The notes under the pieces: model-generated
What the model was told of the DNA's origin: nothing
Databases searched by the model: none
What the model saw: the letters and a program-made list of their open reading frames with translations, nothing else
Program-made: the position numbers and the translations under genes
Shown here: positions 24,347 to 31,800 of the stretch, piece by piece
How positions within the stretch are numbered: the stretch's first letter is position 1
Layout of the letters: the number at the start of each line of letters is the position of its first letter
Source of the DNA: Candidatus Halobonum tyrrellensis G22
GTDB taxonomy: Archaea; Halobacteriota; Halobacteria; Halobacteriales; Haloferacaceae
Assembly: GCF_000495475.1 (NCBI RefSeq)
Contig: NZ_ASGZ01000033.1
Location: 1 to 38,121, forward strand
Length of the DNA: 38,121 nt
Direction of reading: 5' to 3'

Positions 24347-24874
24347 ATGGGCGAGGACGACTACCCTCGCGGCGTCGAGGAGTGGATCGAGAACACCACC
24401 GCGTTAGATCGTGTCAAAGGGATCGCCGCTGGACGACAACAGCCCATCTCGGTCGCGGAGGTGGCCGAAGAGGCGTTCGTCTCGAAGAACACCGCTCGGA
24501 GCCACCTCGAACGGTTGACGGAGTACAACATCCTTCGAGCAGAGACACGAGGAGGGACGACCGTCTACTCGGCGAACCCGCGCTACACCCGGTTCAGCGC
24601 AGTCGAGGAGTTGTTGGACGAACACGACCGGGCGGGACTGATGGAGCTCCGGTCGGAGATCCAAGAGCGAATCGAGGGGTGGCGCGAGGAGTTCGACGTC
24701 GAGGAGCGAGAGGAACTGTGTGAAGCGGCACGGAAGACGGAGTTCTCCGAAGAGACGAGGGGTCTCATCAACCCGTACCGGCAATGGGGGATGGAAGAAC
24801 ATCGACTCTCCCTCGTGAACGAGGCCCTTCGGTCGTACGAGGAGACGAATCCGACGGAGCCTGCCTCCGCGTAG
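24347..24874 (+). CDS. DUF7342-like winged-helix regulator, probable antitoxin
   Basis: A 175-residue protein. It opens WIENTTALDRVKGIAAG and has a winged-helix segment at about residues 30-75 (VAEVAEEAFVSKNTARSHLE, then TEYNILRAETRGGTTVYSAN). A helical C-terminal part follows, with FSAVEELLDEHDRAGLMELR and GWREEFDVEEREEL. This layout matches a haloarchaeal family I know as DUF7342, usually followed by a small partner gene as here. Only 1 nt separates its TAG from the next ATG, so translation is probably coupled. Autoregulation of the pair is the natural inference. Third-position GC is lower than in the flanking chromosome, in line with transfer on the insertion. Confidence 0.82.
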   Translation: MGEDDYPRGVEEWIENTTALDRVKGIAAGRQQPISVAEVAEEAFVSKNTARSHLERLTEYNILRAETRGGTTVYSANPRYTRFSAVEELLDEHDRAGLMELRSEIQERIEGWREEFDVEEREELCEAARKTEFSEETRGLINPYRQWGMEEHRLSLVNEALRSYEETNPTEPASA

Positions 24875-24875
24875 C

Positions 24876-25295
24876 ATGGCCGGGGGATACGACTCAGGCA
24901 AGCAGTCGCACGACGACCTTCGGAAGATTCGGCAGGGGCTGGAGCGACATCCGATGGTGGCGAGTGCGGAGGGAATCCCGCCGGGAGGGTACGAGCAGGT
25001 TCGCGCCGAACTGGATTCGAACTACATCGAAGGCGGTTCCGGTTCCAGCAGTCTGACCGTCTCGTGGTTCAGCGGAGTCGCGCCGGGGGATCGGCCCGAG
25101 TTCTCGTTTCACTACGTCGATGACACCCAGGAGGTGGGACTCCATCACCACCCGAACGAGCACGTCGATGGGTGGGGGCACGTCCAGAAGAGACATGCCG
25201 ACGACACCAGCTACCGCTACGTACCGTACACCTTCGGGAGTTTGGAGCCGGAGCGTGTGGTCTGGGAGGTACTCTCGTTCCTGAATGACCAGTAA
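24876..25295 (+). CDS. TumE-like partner protein, candidate toxin
   Basis: A 139-residue protein placed directly after the winged-helix gene. The core reads LTVSWFSGVAPGDRPEFSFH, then GLHHHPNEHVDGWGHVQKRH, then YTFGSLEPERVVWEVLSFL. The His-rich centre with a following Trp-Gly-His recalls the TumE/DUF6516 group of toxins, for which HTH antitoxins are typical. I rest the call on this pairing and on memory of similar haloarchaeal gene pairs, not on a demonstrated activity. Clustered histidines could bind a metal or catalyse RNA cleavage. It could instead be an ordinary effector of the regulator. It ends 304 nt before the right repeat. Confidence 0.65.
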   Translation: MAGGYDSGKQSHDDLRKIRQGLERHPMVASAEGIPPGGYEQVRAELDSNYIEGGSGSSSLTVSWFSGVAPGDRPEFSFHYVDDTQEVGLHHHPNEHVDGWGHVQKRHADDTSYRYVPYTFGSLEPERVVWEVLSFLNDQ

Positions 25296-25598
25296 CGTCC
25301 GTAGGAGCTGATTCTGACGCGGCGCGCACACGCGAGGTGGCGTACTGGCTCACGAGGCAGAGCTAACCGAGAGTATTCCGAATGGAGGCTTACAGATGGA
25401 TCCTTTCCGATGAAGAGAATTCACTGTACGTAGAGACTGCTGCGACAGAAGCGTGGGAAAACGTTGCCCACCGAATCTGTCACTCTTCTTCAATGACAAT
25501 CGAGTATCCTCCCTCCCGCAAGTGGGGTTAATCCGCTCCCGGTGGTGGTTTGTATGTCCGTCACCCGGAGAGAGGGTCAGAGAGCAGAACGGCACCGG
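25296..25598. other. Non-coding right part of the insertion
   Basis: These 303 bases follow the candidate toxin gene and reach the right 54-bp repeat. Composition is less GC-rich than the chromosome. No codon-biased frame, hairpin or terminal repeat was seen. A short frame ending in the right repeat (25453-25653) reads the last 17 ferredoxin residues after unrelated sequence and is not considered a gene. Confidence 0.5.
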
Positions 25599-25652
25599 CG
25601 AGGAACTCGCGCCCGACCCGCACGGCGACGGGACGCTGAGCGTGGACTGGTA
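25599..25652 (+). repeat. Right copy of 54-bp direct repeat (attR-like, orphan ferredoxin tail)
   Basis: Identical to 23784-23837. It codes for EELAPDPHGDGTLSVDW and then TAG, without the rest of the ferredoxin gene. It leads within 60 nt into tRNA-Leu, so this copy appears to sit in the original downstream context. Confidence 0.92.
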
Positions 25653-25711
25653 GGCCGGCGGGGTCGGGAAAACGAAACGGGCAAGCCCGCCGAGCGAGAA
25701 CGCCGACCCGC

Positions 25712-25796
25712 GCGAGGGTGGCCGAGCCTGGCCAAAGGCGGCGGACTTAAGATCCGCTCTCTCAGGAGTTCGAGGGTTCGAATCCCTTCCCTCGCA
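25712..25796 (+). tRNA. tRNA-Leu (UAA anticodon)
   Basis: An 85-nt type II tRNA. The acceptor stem pairs GCGAGGG (25712-25718) with CCCTCGC (25789-25795), with discriminator A. The anticodon stem-loop is GCGGA-CTTAAGA-TCCGC, giving anticodon TAA. A long variable arm follows, and the T arm is GAGGG-TTCGAAT-CCCTT. D-loop guanines are in GCCTGGCCAAAGGC. CCA is not encoded and no intron is seen. It lies 59 nt after the orphan ferredoxin tail. Confidence 0.95.
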
Positions 25797-25933
25797 GTGG
25801 TTCGAGCGGAGCGGTTCCAAGCGGGGAGGGAGCTCGCTCGGACCGCGGTTCGAACCCCCTATCGGACCGACGGATCCCCGGCGGCGCGGGGTCGCGAACC
25901 CGACACGGCACCCGCGGGCGCGCGACCACGGTG

Positions 25934-25940
25934 ATTTATC
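25934..25940 (+). promoter_or_regulatory. TATA box for the small XRE-like gene
   Basis: GTGATTTATC sits about 30 nt before ATG 25969, consistent with a short or absent leader. Confidence 0.5.
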
Positions 25941-25968
25941 CCGGTCGACCGATAGCTTCCGCCGACGG

Positions 25969-26214
25969 ATGGGGACACAGCGGGAGGTCGACGTGGGTCA
26001 GGTGTCGCCGCTCGCGTGGCGACTGCTCCGCGTCGCCGCGGGGTACGAACAGCGCGGCGTCGAACGCGAGGTGGACGACCTGTTGCAGGCGCACGTCTCG
26101 ATGCTCGAAAACGGCACCCGTGCGCTGTCGGCCGCCCGCCGCGAGCAGTTGCTGGACCTGTACGCCGCGGAACTCGACGCCGAACAGGTCGAGACGCTCG
26201 TCGAACGGTTCTAG
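25969..26214 (+). CDS. Small XRE/Cro-like helix-turn-helix protein
   Basis: An 81-residue protein made almost entirely of one five-helix HTH fold: SPLAWRLLRVAAGYEQRGVE, VDDLLQAHVSMLENGTRAL, then RREQLLDLYAAELDAEQVE. The pattern of a first helix, a recognition helix followed by ENG, and a terminal LYA helix is that of the Cro/C1 family. I remember near-identical small haloarchaeal proteins of unknown regulon. It begins 172 nt after tRNA-Leu and ends 130 nt before the DASS transporter, so it might regulate that gene (inference). Confidence 0.82.
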   Translation: MGTQREVDVGQVSPLAWRLLRVAAGYEQRGVEREVDDLLQAHVSMLENGTRALSAARREQLLDLYAAELDAEQVETLVERF

Positions 26215-26309
26215 CCGCCCGGCGACCGACACCCCGCGACGCGTTCGACGGCGCTCCCGAGAGAACGCCCGTGCCGTACGGTATCGTCCGTGTATCCCGA
26301 AGAAAATCG

Positions 26310-26316
26310 TTAAGTA
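26310..26316 (+). promoter_or_regulatory. TATA box for the DASS transporter
   Basis: AATCGTTAAGTATCA lies 29-35 nt before ATG 26345. It is in an AT-rich patch within otherwise GC-rich DNA. Confidence 0.55.
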
Positions 26317-26344
26317 TCACCCCCCGAACGAAACCCGTGTATCA

Positions 26345-27988
26345 ATGATACAGAGCCGTATGGGTGAGTCGACGAGCCGTATCGTCCTCTTCGCGGTCGC
26401 GGTGGTCGGGGCGGCCGCGATCGCGCTCGCGCCGAACCCCGCCGGTCTCAGCGTCCGCGGGCAGTACGCGTTCGCCACCATGTTCTTCGCCGGCCTGCTG
26501 TGGGTGACGGGCGCACTGCCGCTGGCGGTGACCGCGATATCGATCCCGTTCGTGTTGACCGCACTGGGGGTGTACGCCGACCTCGACGTCGCACTCGTCG
26601 GGTTCGCCGACCACCTCATCTTCCTGTTCATCGCCGGGTTCATGCTCGCGAACGCGCTCCAGAAGTACGACATCGACCGCCGGATCGCGCTGTGGCTGAT
26701 GGCGCGGATGGGCACCTCGCCCGAACGGCTCGTCGGCGCGGTGATGCTCGCGACCGCGTTCCTCTCGATGTGGGTGTCGAACACCGCGACGACCGCGATG
26801 ATGACCCCCATCGCCCTGGGCGTCCTCACGCAGGTGATCGGCAGCGAGGGCGTCCAGGCCGCCTCCGCGTCCGCCGACGAGGTCGACTCCGACGTGGCCG
26901 CCGACGGCGGTGCCGCCCCCGCCTCCGGCGGCGTCTCGGGGCTGGGGACCGACGACGGGTTCAGCAACCTCCAGGTGTCGATGCTGCTCGGCACCGCCTA
27001 CGCCGCCAGCGTCGGCGGCGTCGGCACGCTGATCGGCACGCCCCCGAACGCGATCCTCGCCACCCAACTCAACGAACTGCTCGACTACAACATCAGCTTC
27101 GGCCAGTGGCTCGCCATCGGGCTCCCGGTCGTCGTCGTGACGCTGCCGATCATCTGGTACCTCCTCACCCACCGGCTGTACCCGCCGGAGGTCTCCGACG
27201 TCGAGGGCGCCCGCGAGGAGGCCGAGCGCTACCTCGCCGAGGAGGGGAGCCTCGACAAACGTGGCCGCCGGGTCGCGGTCATCTTCACCGTCACGGCCAC
27301 CCTCTGGGTGGTCGGCGGGTTCGGCGACCTGATCGGGGGGTACTTCCCCGACGCGGTGGCGGTCACCCTCTTCGGCGGGTCGGGGATGGGCGTCGGCGGC
27401 GTCGAGGGCCACCAGGGCGTGCTCTACTACGTGATGGTGGGACTGGCCGCGATCCCGGCGCTCGTGCTCGCGGACACGATGGAGTGGGACGAACTCGTCG
27501 ACATCGACTGGGGGACGATCCTCCTGTTCGGCGGGGGGATCTCGCTGGCGGGCGCGCTCGAATCCACCGGCGCGACCGAGTGGATCGCGGACATCGTGTT
27601 CAGTTCGCTCACGGACGTCCCGATCGTCGTCGTCGTCGCGTCGGTCGTCCTCCTGATCATCTTCCTCACCGAGATGACGTCGAACACCGCTACCTCCGCG
27701 ATCATCATCCCGCTGCTCATCGGCGTCGGCGGCGTCTTCTCGACCACGCTGGGCCTCCCGGAGGTCGCCGCCGCGGTGTTTCTCGCGACCAGCGGCGCCA
27801 TCGCGGCGAGTTTCGCGTTCGCGCTCCCGGTCGCGACGCCGCCGAACGCCATCGTCTTCGGCAGCGGCTACCTCAAACAGGAGCAGATGATGCGTGCGGG
27901 CATCGTCCTCAACCTGCTGATGACCGTGGTGCTCACCGGACTCATCTGGCTGCTGTTCCAGTTCGTCTGGCCCGTCGTCCTCTGGTGA
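26345..27988 (+). CDS. SLC13/DASS-family sodium-coupled anion transporter
   Basis: A 547-residue membrane transporter of the divalent anion:sodium symporter family, probably importing dicarboxylates, sulfate or phosphate. Both diagnostic SNT motifs are present: MWVSNTATTAMMTPIALG near residue 143 and EMTSNTATSAIIIPLLIG near residue 443. These lie at the tips of the two re-entrant hairpins that bind sodium and substrate. A further signature is GTPPNAILATQLNELLD in repeat 1, mirrored by ATPPNAIVFGSGYLKQEQM in repeat 2. An acidic loop rich in Ala/Ser (about residues 170-200) is a haloarchaeal insertion. ATG 26345 (MIQSRMGESTSR) is preferred over ATG 26360; both fit the promoter. Confidence 0.95.
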   Translation: MIQSRMGESTSRIVLFAVAVVGAAAIALAPNPAGLSVRGQYAFATMFFAGLLWVTGALPLAVTAISIPFVLTALGVYADLDVALVGFADHLIFLFIAGFMLANALQKYDIDRRIALWLMARMGTSPERLVGAVMLATAFLSMWVSNTATTAMMTPIALGVLTQVIGSEGVQAASASADEVDSDVAADGGAAPASGGVSGLGTDDGFSNLQVSMLLGTAYAASVGGVGTLIGTPPNAILATQLNELLDYNISFGQWLAIGLPVVVVTLPIIWYLLTHRLYPPEVSDVEGAREEAERYLAEEGSLDKRGRRVAVIFTVTATLWVVGGFGDLIGGYFPDAVAVTLFGGSGMGVGGVEGHQGVLYYVMVGLAAIPALVLADTMEWDELVDIDWGTILLFGGGISLAGALESTGATEWIADIVFSSLTDVPIVVVVASVVLLIIFLTEMTSNTATSAIIIPLLIGVGGVFSTTLGLPEVAAAVFLATSGAIAASFAFALPVATPPNAIVFGSGYLKQEQMMRAGIVLNLLMTVVLTGLIWLLFQFVWPVVLW

Positions 27989-28046
27989 GGCGGCCCCGGT
28001 CTCGGGGCCGACCCGGGCTGCGGTAGCCGACCGAGGCGGGCCGACG

Positions 28047-28145
28047 CGCGTCCGCTCCCCCCGCGCTCTCCCTCTTTCGTTCTCCCTCTCGGCTCCGCTC
28101 CGTTACTTCCCTCTTTCTCTCCCTGTCGGCTCCTCGCTCGCTACT
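28047..28145. other. Pyrimidine-rich tract after the transporter
   Basis: About 100 nt that are overwhelmingly C and T on the plus strand (CTCCCTCTTTCGTTCTCCCT and similar). They lie between the convergent transporter and tautomerase genes. It may act in termination in the plus direction, through short T runs, but no classical element is clear. Confidence 0.4.
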
Positions 28146-28521
28146 CCCCGTCGTCCCCCCACGACCCGCCGACCCGGTCGTACCCCATCATCTCCTCGCC
28201 CGCGTGTTCAGTGAACGTCACCTTCACGTTCGGTTCGGGCACACCCCACCGTTCCACTACCTCCTCCATCGCCGCGAGCGCGAACGCCCGCTTCAACTCG
28301 AACGGCCGGCCCTCGCGCACGTCGGCGTCGAGAAACGCGAGCGGTCCGTCGACCGCACGCCCGAGGTGGAGGTCCGCGGGGTCGCGGTCGCGGACCGTGA
28401 CCGCGACGTGGCCCGCGGTGGTCTCCATGTGGTCGGTGTAGTGGTCGGTGACGGCCGCCGCGAACGACTCCTTCCCCGCGGCGGTCGGGTCGGCGGTGGT
28501 GTCGAACTGAAGGTGGGGCAC
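28141..28521 (-). CDS. Tautomerase-family protein
   Basis: A 126-residue protein beginning MPHLQFDTTA; after removal of Met the N-terminal Pro would be the catalytic base of a 4-oxalocrotonate-tautomerase/MIF-like enzyme. The fold repeat shows GHVAVTVRDRDPADLHLG and a second half with LKRAFALAAMEEVVERWG and NVKVTFTEHAGEEMMGYD, the usual beta-alpha-beta duplication. Substrate is unknown. It lies alone between the transporter and a small membrane-protein gene. Confidence 0.85.
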   Translation of the reverse strand: MPHLQFDTTADPTAAGKESFAAAVTDHYTDHMETTAGHVAVTVRDRDPADLHLGRAVDGPLAFLDADVREGRPFELKRAFALAAMEEVVERWGVPEPNVKVTFTEHAGEEMMGYDRVGGSWGDDGE

Positions 28522-28626
28522 GCCCCCAGTCGCGCCGCACCGCCCCTATCGCTTCCGCTCCGCCCGTCGACGGGGACCTGTCGGGCGGGCGTAAGCTATA
28601 CGGGTTCGTAATGAGATGTAATTAGC

Positions 28627-28815
28627 GTGCTCCCGCTCGAACCGCTCGCGCGGCCCGACCTCCGACTGCTCGTGATGGGTCTCCTGATGGTGGTGTCGGC
28701 GTGTGCGACGCTGCTGTTGTCCGTCCCGTTCAGCGTCGCGGGGTCCGTCGGGTCCGCACTCGCGGCCGTGGCGATGCTCGACGGCATCCTCCTCCGGCCT
28801 CCGACCGAGTCGTAA
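28627..28815 (+). CDS. Small two-helix membrane protein, unrecognised
   Basis: A possible 62-residue protein with two hydrophobic helices (RLLVMGLLMVVSACATLLL and AGSVGSALAAVAMLDGILL) joined by a short loop. The GTG at 28627 follows a TATA-like AAGCTATACGGG about 30 nt upstream, in an AT-rich patch. No homology is recognised. Support is the promoter spacing and hydrophobic pattern only. Confidence 0.55.
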   Translation: MLPLEPLARPDLRLLVMGLLMVVSACATLLLSVPFSVAGSVGSALAAVAMLDGILLRPPTES

Positions 28816-29215
28816 CGGCGTCGCGGCCGTCGCGGAACGCTGGCGTCCTCGACGTGTCCGTCCTCCCCCTCCCATCTCCCGACCGCCGAGCGCCGGCGCT
28901 CGGCAGTCGGGACGGCTACCCGACCGTCGGCGGCGCTCGCGGTGGAATCGGACGGTCGTCGCGGTGGAGTCGGACCTCGACGAGTGGCGAGCGCTCGCGG
29001 GTCGAATCGAGTGTAGGAACGAAAGAGGGCACGTGCCGCGAAAGAGAGTGCGGCACGGTGCCCCCTCGAATTGGTCCCCGCTGACGCTCCGGCCCTCCAG
29101 ACGAAGCGTCACTTGCAGACAGTGCTCCCGACCACTTAACCGTGGCGCCGCCGGCGTCGGATGCCGGAGGGCGTACGGGTGTTGGCACGTGCTCAATCGC
29201 GGGTCGGTCCCCCGC
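28816..29215. other. 400-nt intergenic region with a strong hairpin
   Basis: Frames crossing this region have irregular codon use with many Arg and Ser, so I see no gene. Its main feature is the hairpin at 29027-29063. It separates the small membrane-protein gene from the 3' end of the flavin monooxygenase gene, so it is a convergent or untranslated region long enough for a small RNA. Confidence 0.5.
29027..29063. other. Long GC-rich hairpin
   Basis: GGGCACGTGCCGC (29027-29039) pairs with GCGGCAC and GTGCCC (29050-29063) apart from one bulged G, leaving the 10-nt loop GAAAGAGAGT. A stem of 13 pairs is exceptional here. No T tract follows on either strand, so it is not an obvious terminator; it may be an RNA element or protein-binding site. 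Confidence 0.6.
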
Positions 29216-30577
29216 TCACGACCGGCCGGGGTGGTCCGCGGGGAGACGGGGGCCGCCGCCGAACAGTCGCTCGCGGAGCGTCCCGCCCGCCGGGTCGGCG
29301 AGCAGCCCCCGCTCGCGGAGTTCCGGCGACACCAGGTCGACGAAGTCGTCGAGGCTCCCCGTCCGCACCACCTCCTTGACGTTGAACCCGTCGACGCCCA
29401 CCTCCTCGTACCAGTGGGCGAGTTCGTCCGCGACCGTCTCGGGCGACCCGACGACGACGGGCGAGGTGGTGCCCAGCCCCGAGAACTCCGCCACCTCCCG
29501 GACGGTCCACTCGCGGTCCGGGTCGGAGGTCGTGAACGCGTTCATCGTCCCCTGGATGGCGTCGGTCTCGATGTGTTCGATCCGCTGGTCCGGGTCGAGT
29601 TCCGACAGATCCATGTCGAGAAAGCCCGACAGCAGCGCGAGCGTCGCCTCCACGTCGACGCTCGCCGTCAGCCGCTCGTACTTCTCCTCGGCGGCCGCGT
29701 CCGTCTCGGCGACGACGGGGACGATTCCGGGGAAGAACGCCAGCGAGTCGGGGTCCCGCCCCAAGTCGGCCGCCCGCCCCCGCAGGTCCTCCATGTACTC
29801 GCGGACGCCCGCCTCGGTGGGCTGCGAGCAGAACACCGCCTCCGCGTTCGCGGCCGCGAAGTCGCGCCCGCGGTCGGACGAACCGGCCTGGAAGACGACG
29901 GGCGTCCGCTGGGGCGACGGCTCGCAGCCGTGCGGGCCGGGCACGTCGAAGAACTCCCCCTCGTGGTCGACGGCGTGGACCCCGTCGGGCCGCGTGTAGA
30001 CGCCGCGTTCGGCGTCGCGGACCACCGCGTCGTCGTCCCACGACTCCTCCCAGAGCGCGTAACAGACGTCCATGAACTCGTCGGCGCGGTCGTAGCGGGT
30101 CCCCTTGTCCATCCGCCCGTCGAGCCCGAGGTTCGCCGCCGCGGATTCGAGATACGAGGTGACGACGTTGAACGCGACCCGCCCGTCGGTGAGGTGGTCG
30201 AGCGTCGACAGCTCCCGCGCGAGTTGGTACGGGTGGGTGTAGGTGGTCGACTTGGTGACCGCGAACCCCAGCGAGTCGGTCACCTCCGCCATCGCGGGCA
30301 CCAGGTAGCCCGGGTCGTTCGACGGCGTCTGGACCGCCTTCTCGACCGCCGTCCCGCGGTCGTCGCCGTACACGTCGTACACCCCGCGTACGTCCGCGAA
30401 GAACACCGCCGCGAACCCGCCGCGCTCGGCCGTCCGCGCCACGTCCGTCCAGTACTCGCGGTCGGTATACTCCGCCGACCGGTCGCCCGGGTGGGTCCAC
30501 GACCCCGGCGAGACGTGTTCGACGGAGTTCATGGTAAACAGGTTGAGGTGCATCCCGTCGCCGCTCGTGCCGCTCAT
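29216..30577 (-). CDS. LLM-class flavin-dependent monooxygenase (NtaA/SnaA/DszA type)
   Basis: A 453-residue FMN-dependent monooxygenase with a TIM-barrel fold, working with a separate flavin reductase. The start reads MHLNLFTMN, then SWTHPGDRSAEYTDREYW, the usual substrate-loop region. Further family motifs are VTKSTTYTHPYQLARELSTL, LTDGRVAFNVVTSYLESAAA, YDRADEFMDVCYALW, RTPVVFQAGSSDRGRDFAA, and VVGSPETVADELAHWYEE. Family members open chelators such as nitrilotriacetate or oxidise sulfur heterocycles; the substrate here is unknown. ATG 30577 gives normal length. It diverges from the DgcN-like gene. Confidence 0.93.
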   Translation of the reverse strand: MSGTSGDGMHLNLFTMNSVEHVSPGSWTHPGDRSAEYTDREYWTDVARTAERGGFAAVFFADVRGVYDVYGDDRGTAVEKAVQTPSNDPGYLVPAMAEVTDSLGFAVTKSTTYTHPYQLARELSTLDHLTDGRVAFNVVTSYLESAAANLGLDGRMDKGTRYDRADEFMDVCYALWEESWDDDAVVRDAERGVYTRPDGVHAVDHEGEFFDVPGPHGCEPSPQRTPVVFQAGSSDRGRDFAAANAEAVFCSQPTEAGVREYMEDLRGRAADLGRDPDSLAFFPGIVPVVAETDAAAEEKYERLTASVDVEATLALLSGFLDMDLSELDPDQRIEHIETDAIQGTMNAFTTSDPDREWTVREVAEFSGLGTTSPVVVGSPETVADELAHWYEEVGVDGFNVKEVVRTGSLDDFVDLVSPELRERGLLADPAGGTLRERLFGGGPRLPADHPGRS

Positions 30578-30746
30578 ACCCGCGGTAGCGCGTGCGCCAC
30601 GGTAATCCCCCTCGAAGTCGGCAACAGCGCGGGGTATCTCCGACGGCCGGACCGGTGACCGGACTCCGGACGGGGCGGATGCGGTCGGACGGGGGGACGA
30701 CCGGCCGGACACCGGGGCAATCGGCGGGAACGACCGCGGCGGACCG

Positions 30747-30753
30747 ATTTAAG
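30747..30753 (+). promoter_or_regulatory. TATA box for the DgcN-like gene
   Basis: GACCGATTTAAGCCC is centred 28 nt before ATG 30778, the leaderless spacing. It drives the two-gene dgcN-dgcA unit. Confidence 0.6.
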
Positions 30754-30777
30754 CCCCCCGGCACCAACCCGGCGCGC

Positions 30778-31800
30778 ATGAGCCAACGCGTCGTCCTGCT
30801 CGCACACGAGAAGTTCCCCGACGGGTCGAAAACCGCGAACGGCATCATCCGCTACGGCGACCAGGACGTCGTCGCCGTCCTCGACCGCGACCGGGCGGGC
30901 GACCGGGTCGCCGACCACCTCCCCGGCGTGAGCGACGCCCCCGTCGTCGGCTCGTTCGGCGACGTGGAGGGGGAGGTGGACGAACTGATCGTCGGCATCT
31001 CGCCCATCGGCGGCGCGTTCGACGAGTCGTGGCGGCCCGACGTGCGCGCCGCCATCGAGGCGGGCTGTGACGTGACCGCGGGGCTCCACTACTTCCTCAA
31101 CGACGACGAGGAGTTCGCGGCGCTCGCGGCCGACCACGGCGTCACCCTCACCGACGTGCGCGAACCGCACGAGGGGTTGGGCGTCGCCGAGGGGCGCGCC
31201 GACGAGGTGAGCGCGGACGTGGTGCTCACCGTCGGCACCGACTGCGGCGTCGGGAAGATGACCGCGACGATGGAACTCGCCGCGGCGGCCGAGGCGGCCG
31301 GCGTCGACGCGTGCGTGGTGCCGACGGGGCAGACCGGGATCATGGTCGAAGGGTGGGGGAACCCGGTCGACCGCGTGGTGTCGGACTTCACCGCGGGCGC
31401 CGTCGAGGAGATGGTCCTCGAACGGGGCGACGACCACGACCTCCTGATCGTGGAGGGACAGGCGTCCATCGTCCACCCCGCCTACTCCGCGGTGACCTGC
31501 GGCATCCTCCACGGCGCGATGCCGGACGCGCTCGTGCTCTGTCACGAGGCGGGCCGGAAGGCGATCCACGGCTACGAGGACACCGCGCTCCCCCCCATCG
31601 AGGAGTACGTCGACCTCTACGAGTCGGTCGCCGCGCCGGTCCACGGGACGGAGGTGGTCGCGGGCGCGCTCAACACCTCGGGTGTCGACGACGACGACGC
31701 GGCCCGCGAGGCGGTCGCGGACTTCTCGGAGCGACTCGGCGCGCCCGCGGCCGACCTCGTGCGGTTCGACGCCGGCGACGTGGTGGGGGCGCTCCGGTGA
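30778..31800 (+). CDS. DUF1611 protein, DgcN-like N-acetyltransferase
   Basis: A 340-residue DUF1611-family protein. The N-terminal domain is Rossmann-like (VVLLAHEKFPDGSKTANGII). The C-terminal P-loop NTPase-like domain carries LTVGTDCGVGKMTATMEL near residue 153, and later QTGIMVEGWG and DLLIVEGQASIVHPAYSAV. In the D-glutamate pathway described for marine bacteria, the DUF1611 protein DgcN acetylates D-glutamate and DgcA then handles N-acetyl-D-glutamate. The next gene is an enolase-superfamily epimerase, exactly that arrangement, with a 4-nt GTGA overlap. A role in D-glutamate or peptide-derived D-amino-acid use is therefore a good inference, not proven. Confidence 0.88.
   Translation: MSQRVVLLAHEKFPDGSKTANGIIRYGDQDVVAVLDRDRAGDRVADHLPGVSDAPVVGSFGDVEGEVDELIVGISPIGGAFDESWRPDVRAAIEAGCDVTAGLHYFLNDDEEFAALAADHGVTLTDVREPHEGLGVAEGRADEVSADVVLTVGTDCGVGKMTATMELAAAAEAAGVDACVVPTGQTGIMVEGWGNPVDRVVSDFTAGAVEEMVLERGDDHDLLIVEGQASIVHPAYSAVTCGILHGAMPDALVLCHEAGRKAIHGYEDTALPPIEEYVDLYESVAAPVHGTEVVAGALNTSGVDDDDAAREAVADFSERLGAPAADLVRFDAGDVVGALR

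Larger units (their letters stand above)
23838..25652. mobile_element. 1.8-kb insertion at the 3' end of the ferredoxin gene
   Basis: The segment between matching ends of two 54-bp direct repeats is 1,815 bp including one repeat copy. It separates the ferredoxin gene from its probable original downstream sequence, the stretch running into tRNA-Leu. Cargo is a DUF7342-like regulator and a TumE-like partner, a likely toxin-antitoxin pair, flanked by non-coding AT-richer DNA that contrasts with the GC-rich surroundings. No tyrosine or serine integrase, transposase or terminal inverted repeat is visible. It may be a deleted remnant of a larger integrative element, or a small element moved in trans. 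The repeat length and the restoration of the host gene argue for site-specific recombination rather than transposition. Confidence 0.72.

Noticed and set aside
25350-25820. 156-codon frame containing GRDSNPRTPERADLKSA
   Set aside because: This is the well-known false protein from the antisense of a tRNA-Leu gene, joined to insertion DNA.
25845-25866. Second T-arm-like GGTTCGAACCCCC after tRNA-Leu, possible tRNA fragment or attachment site
   Set aside because: It does not match the tRNA-Leu 3' end over a useful length and no tRNA body precedes it.
28703-30658. 651-codon frame antisense to the flavin monooxygenase
   Set aside because: It is a mirror of a strongly supported gene, with poor composition in its first 500 nt.
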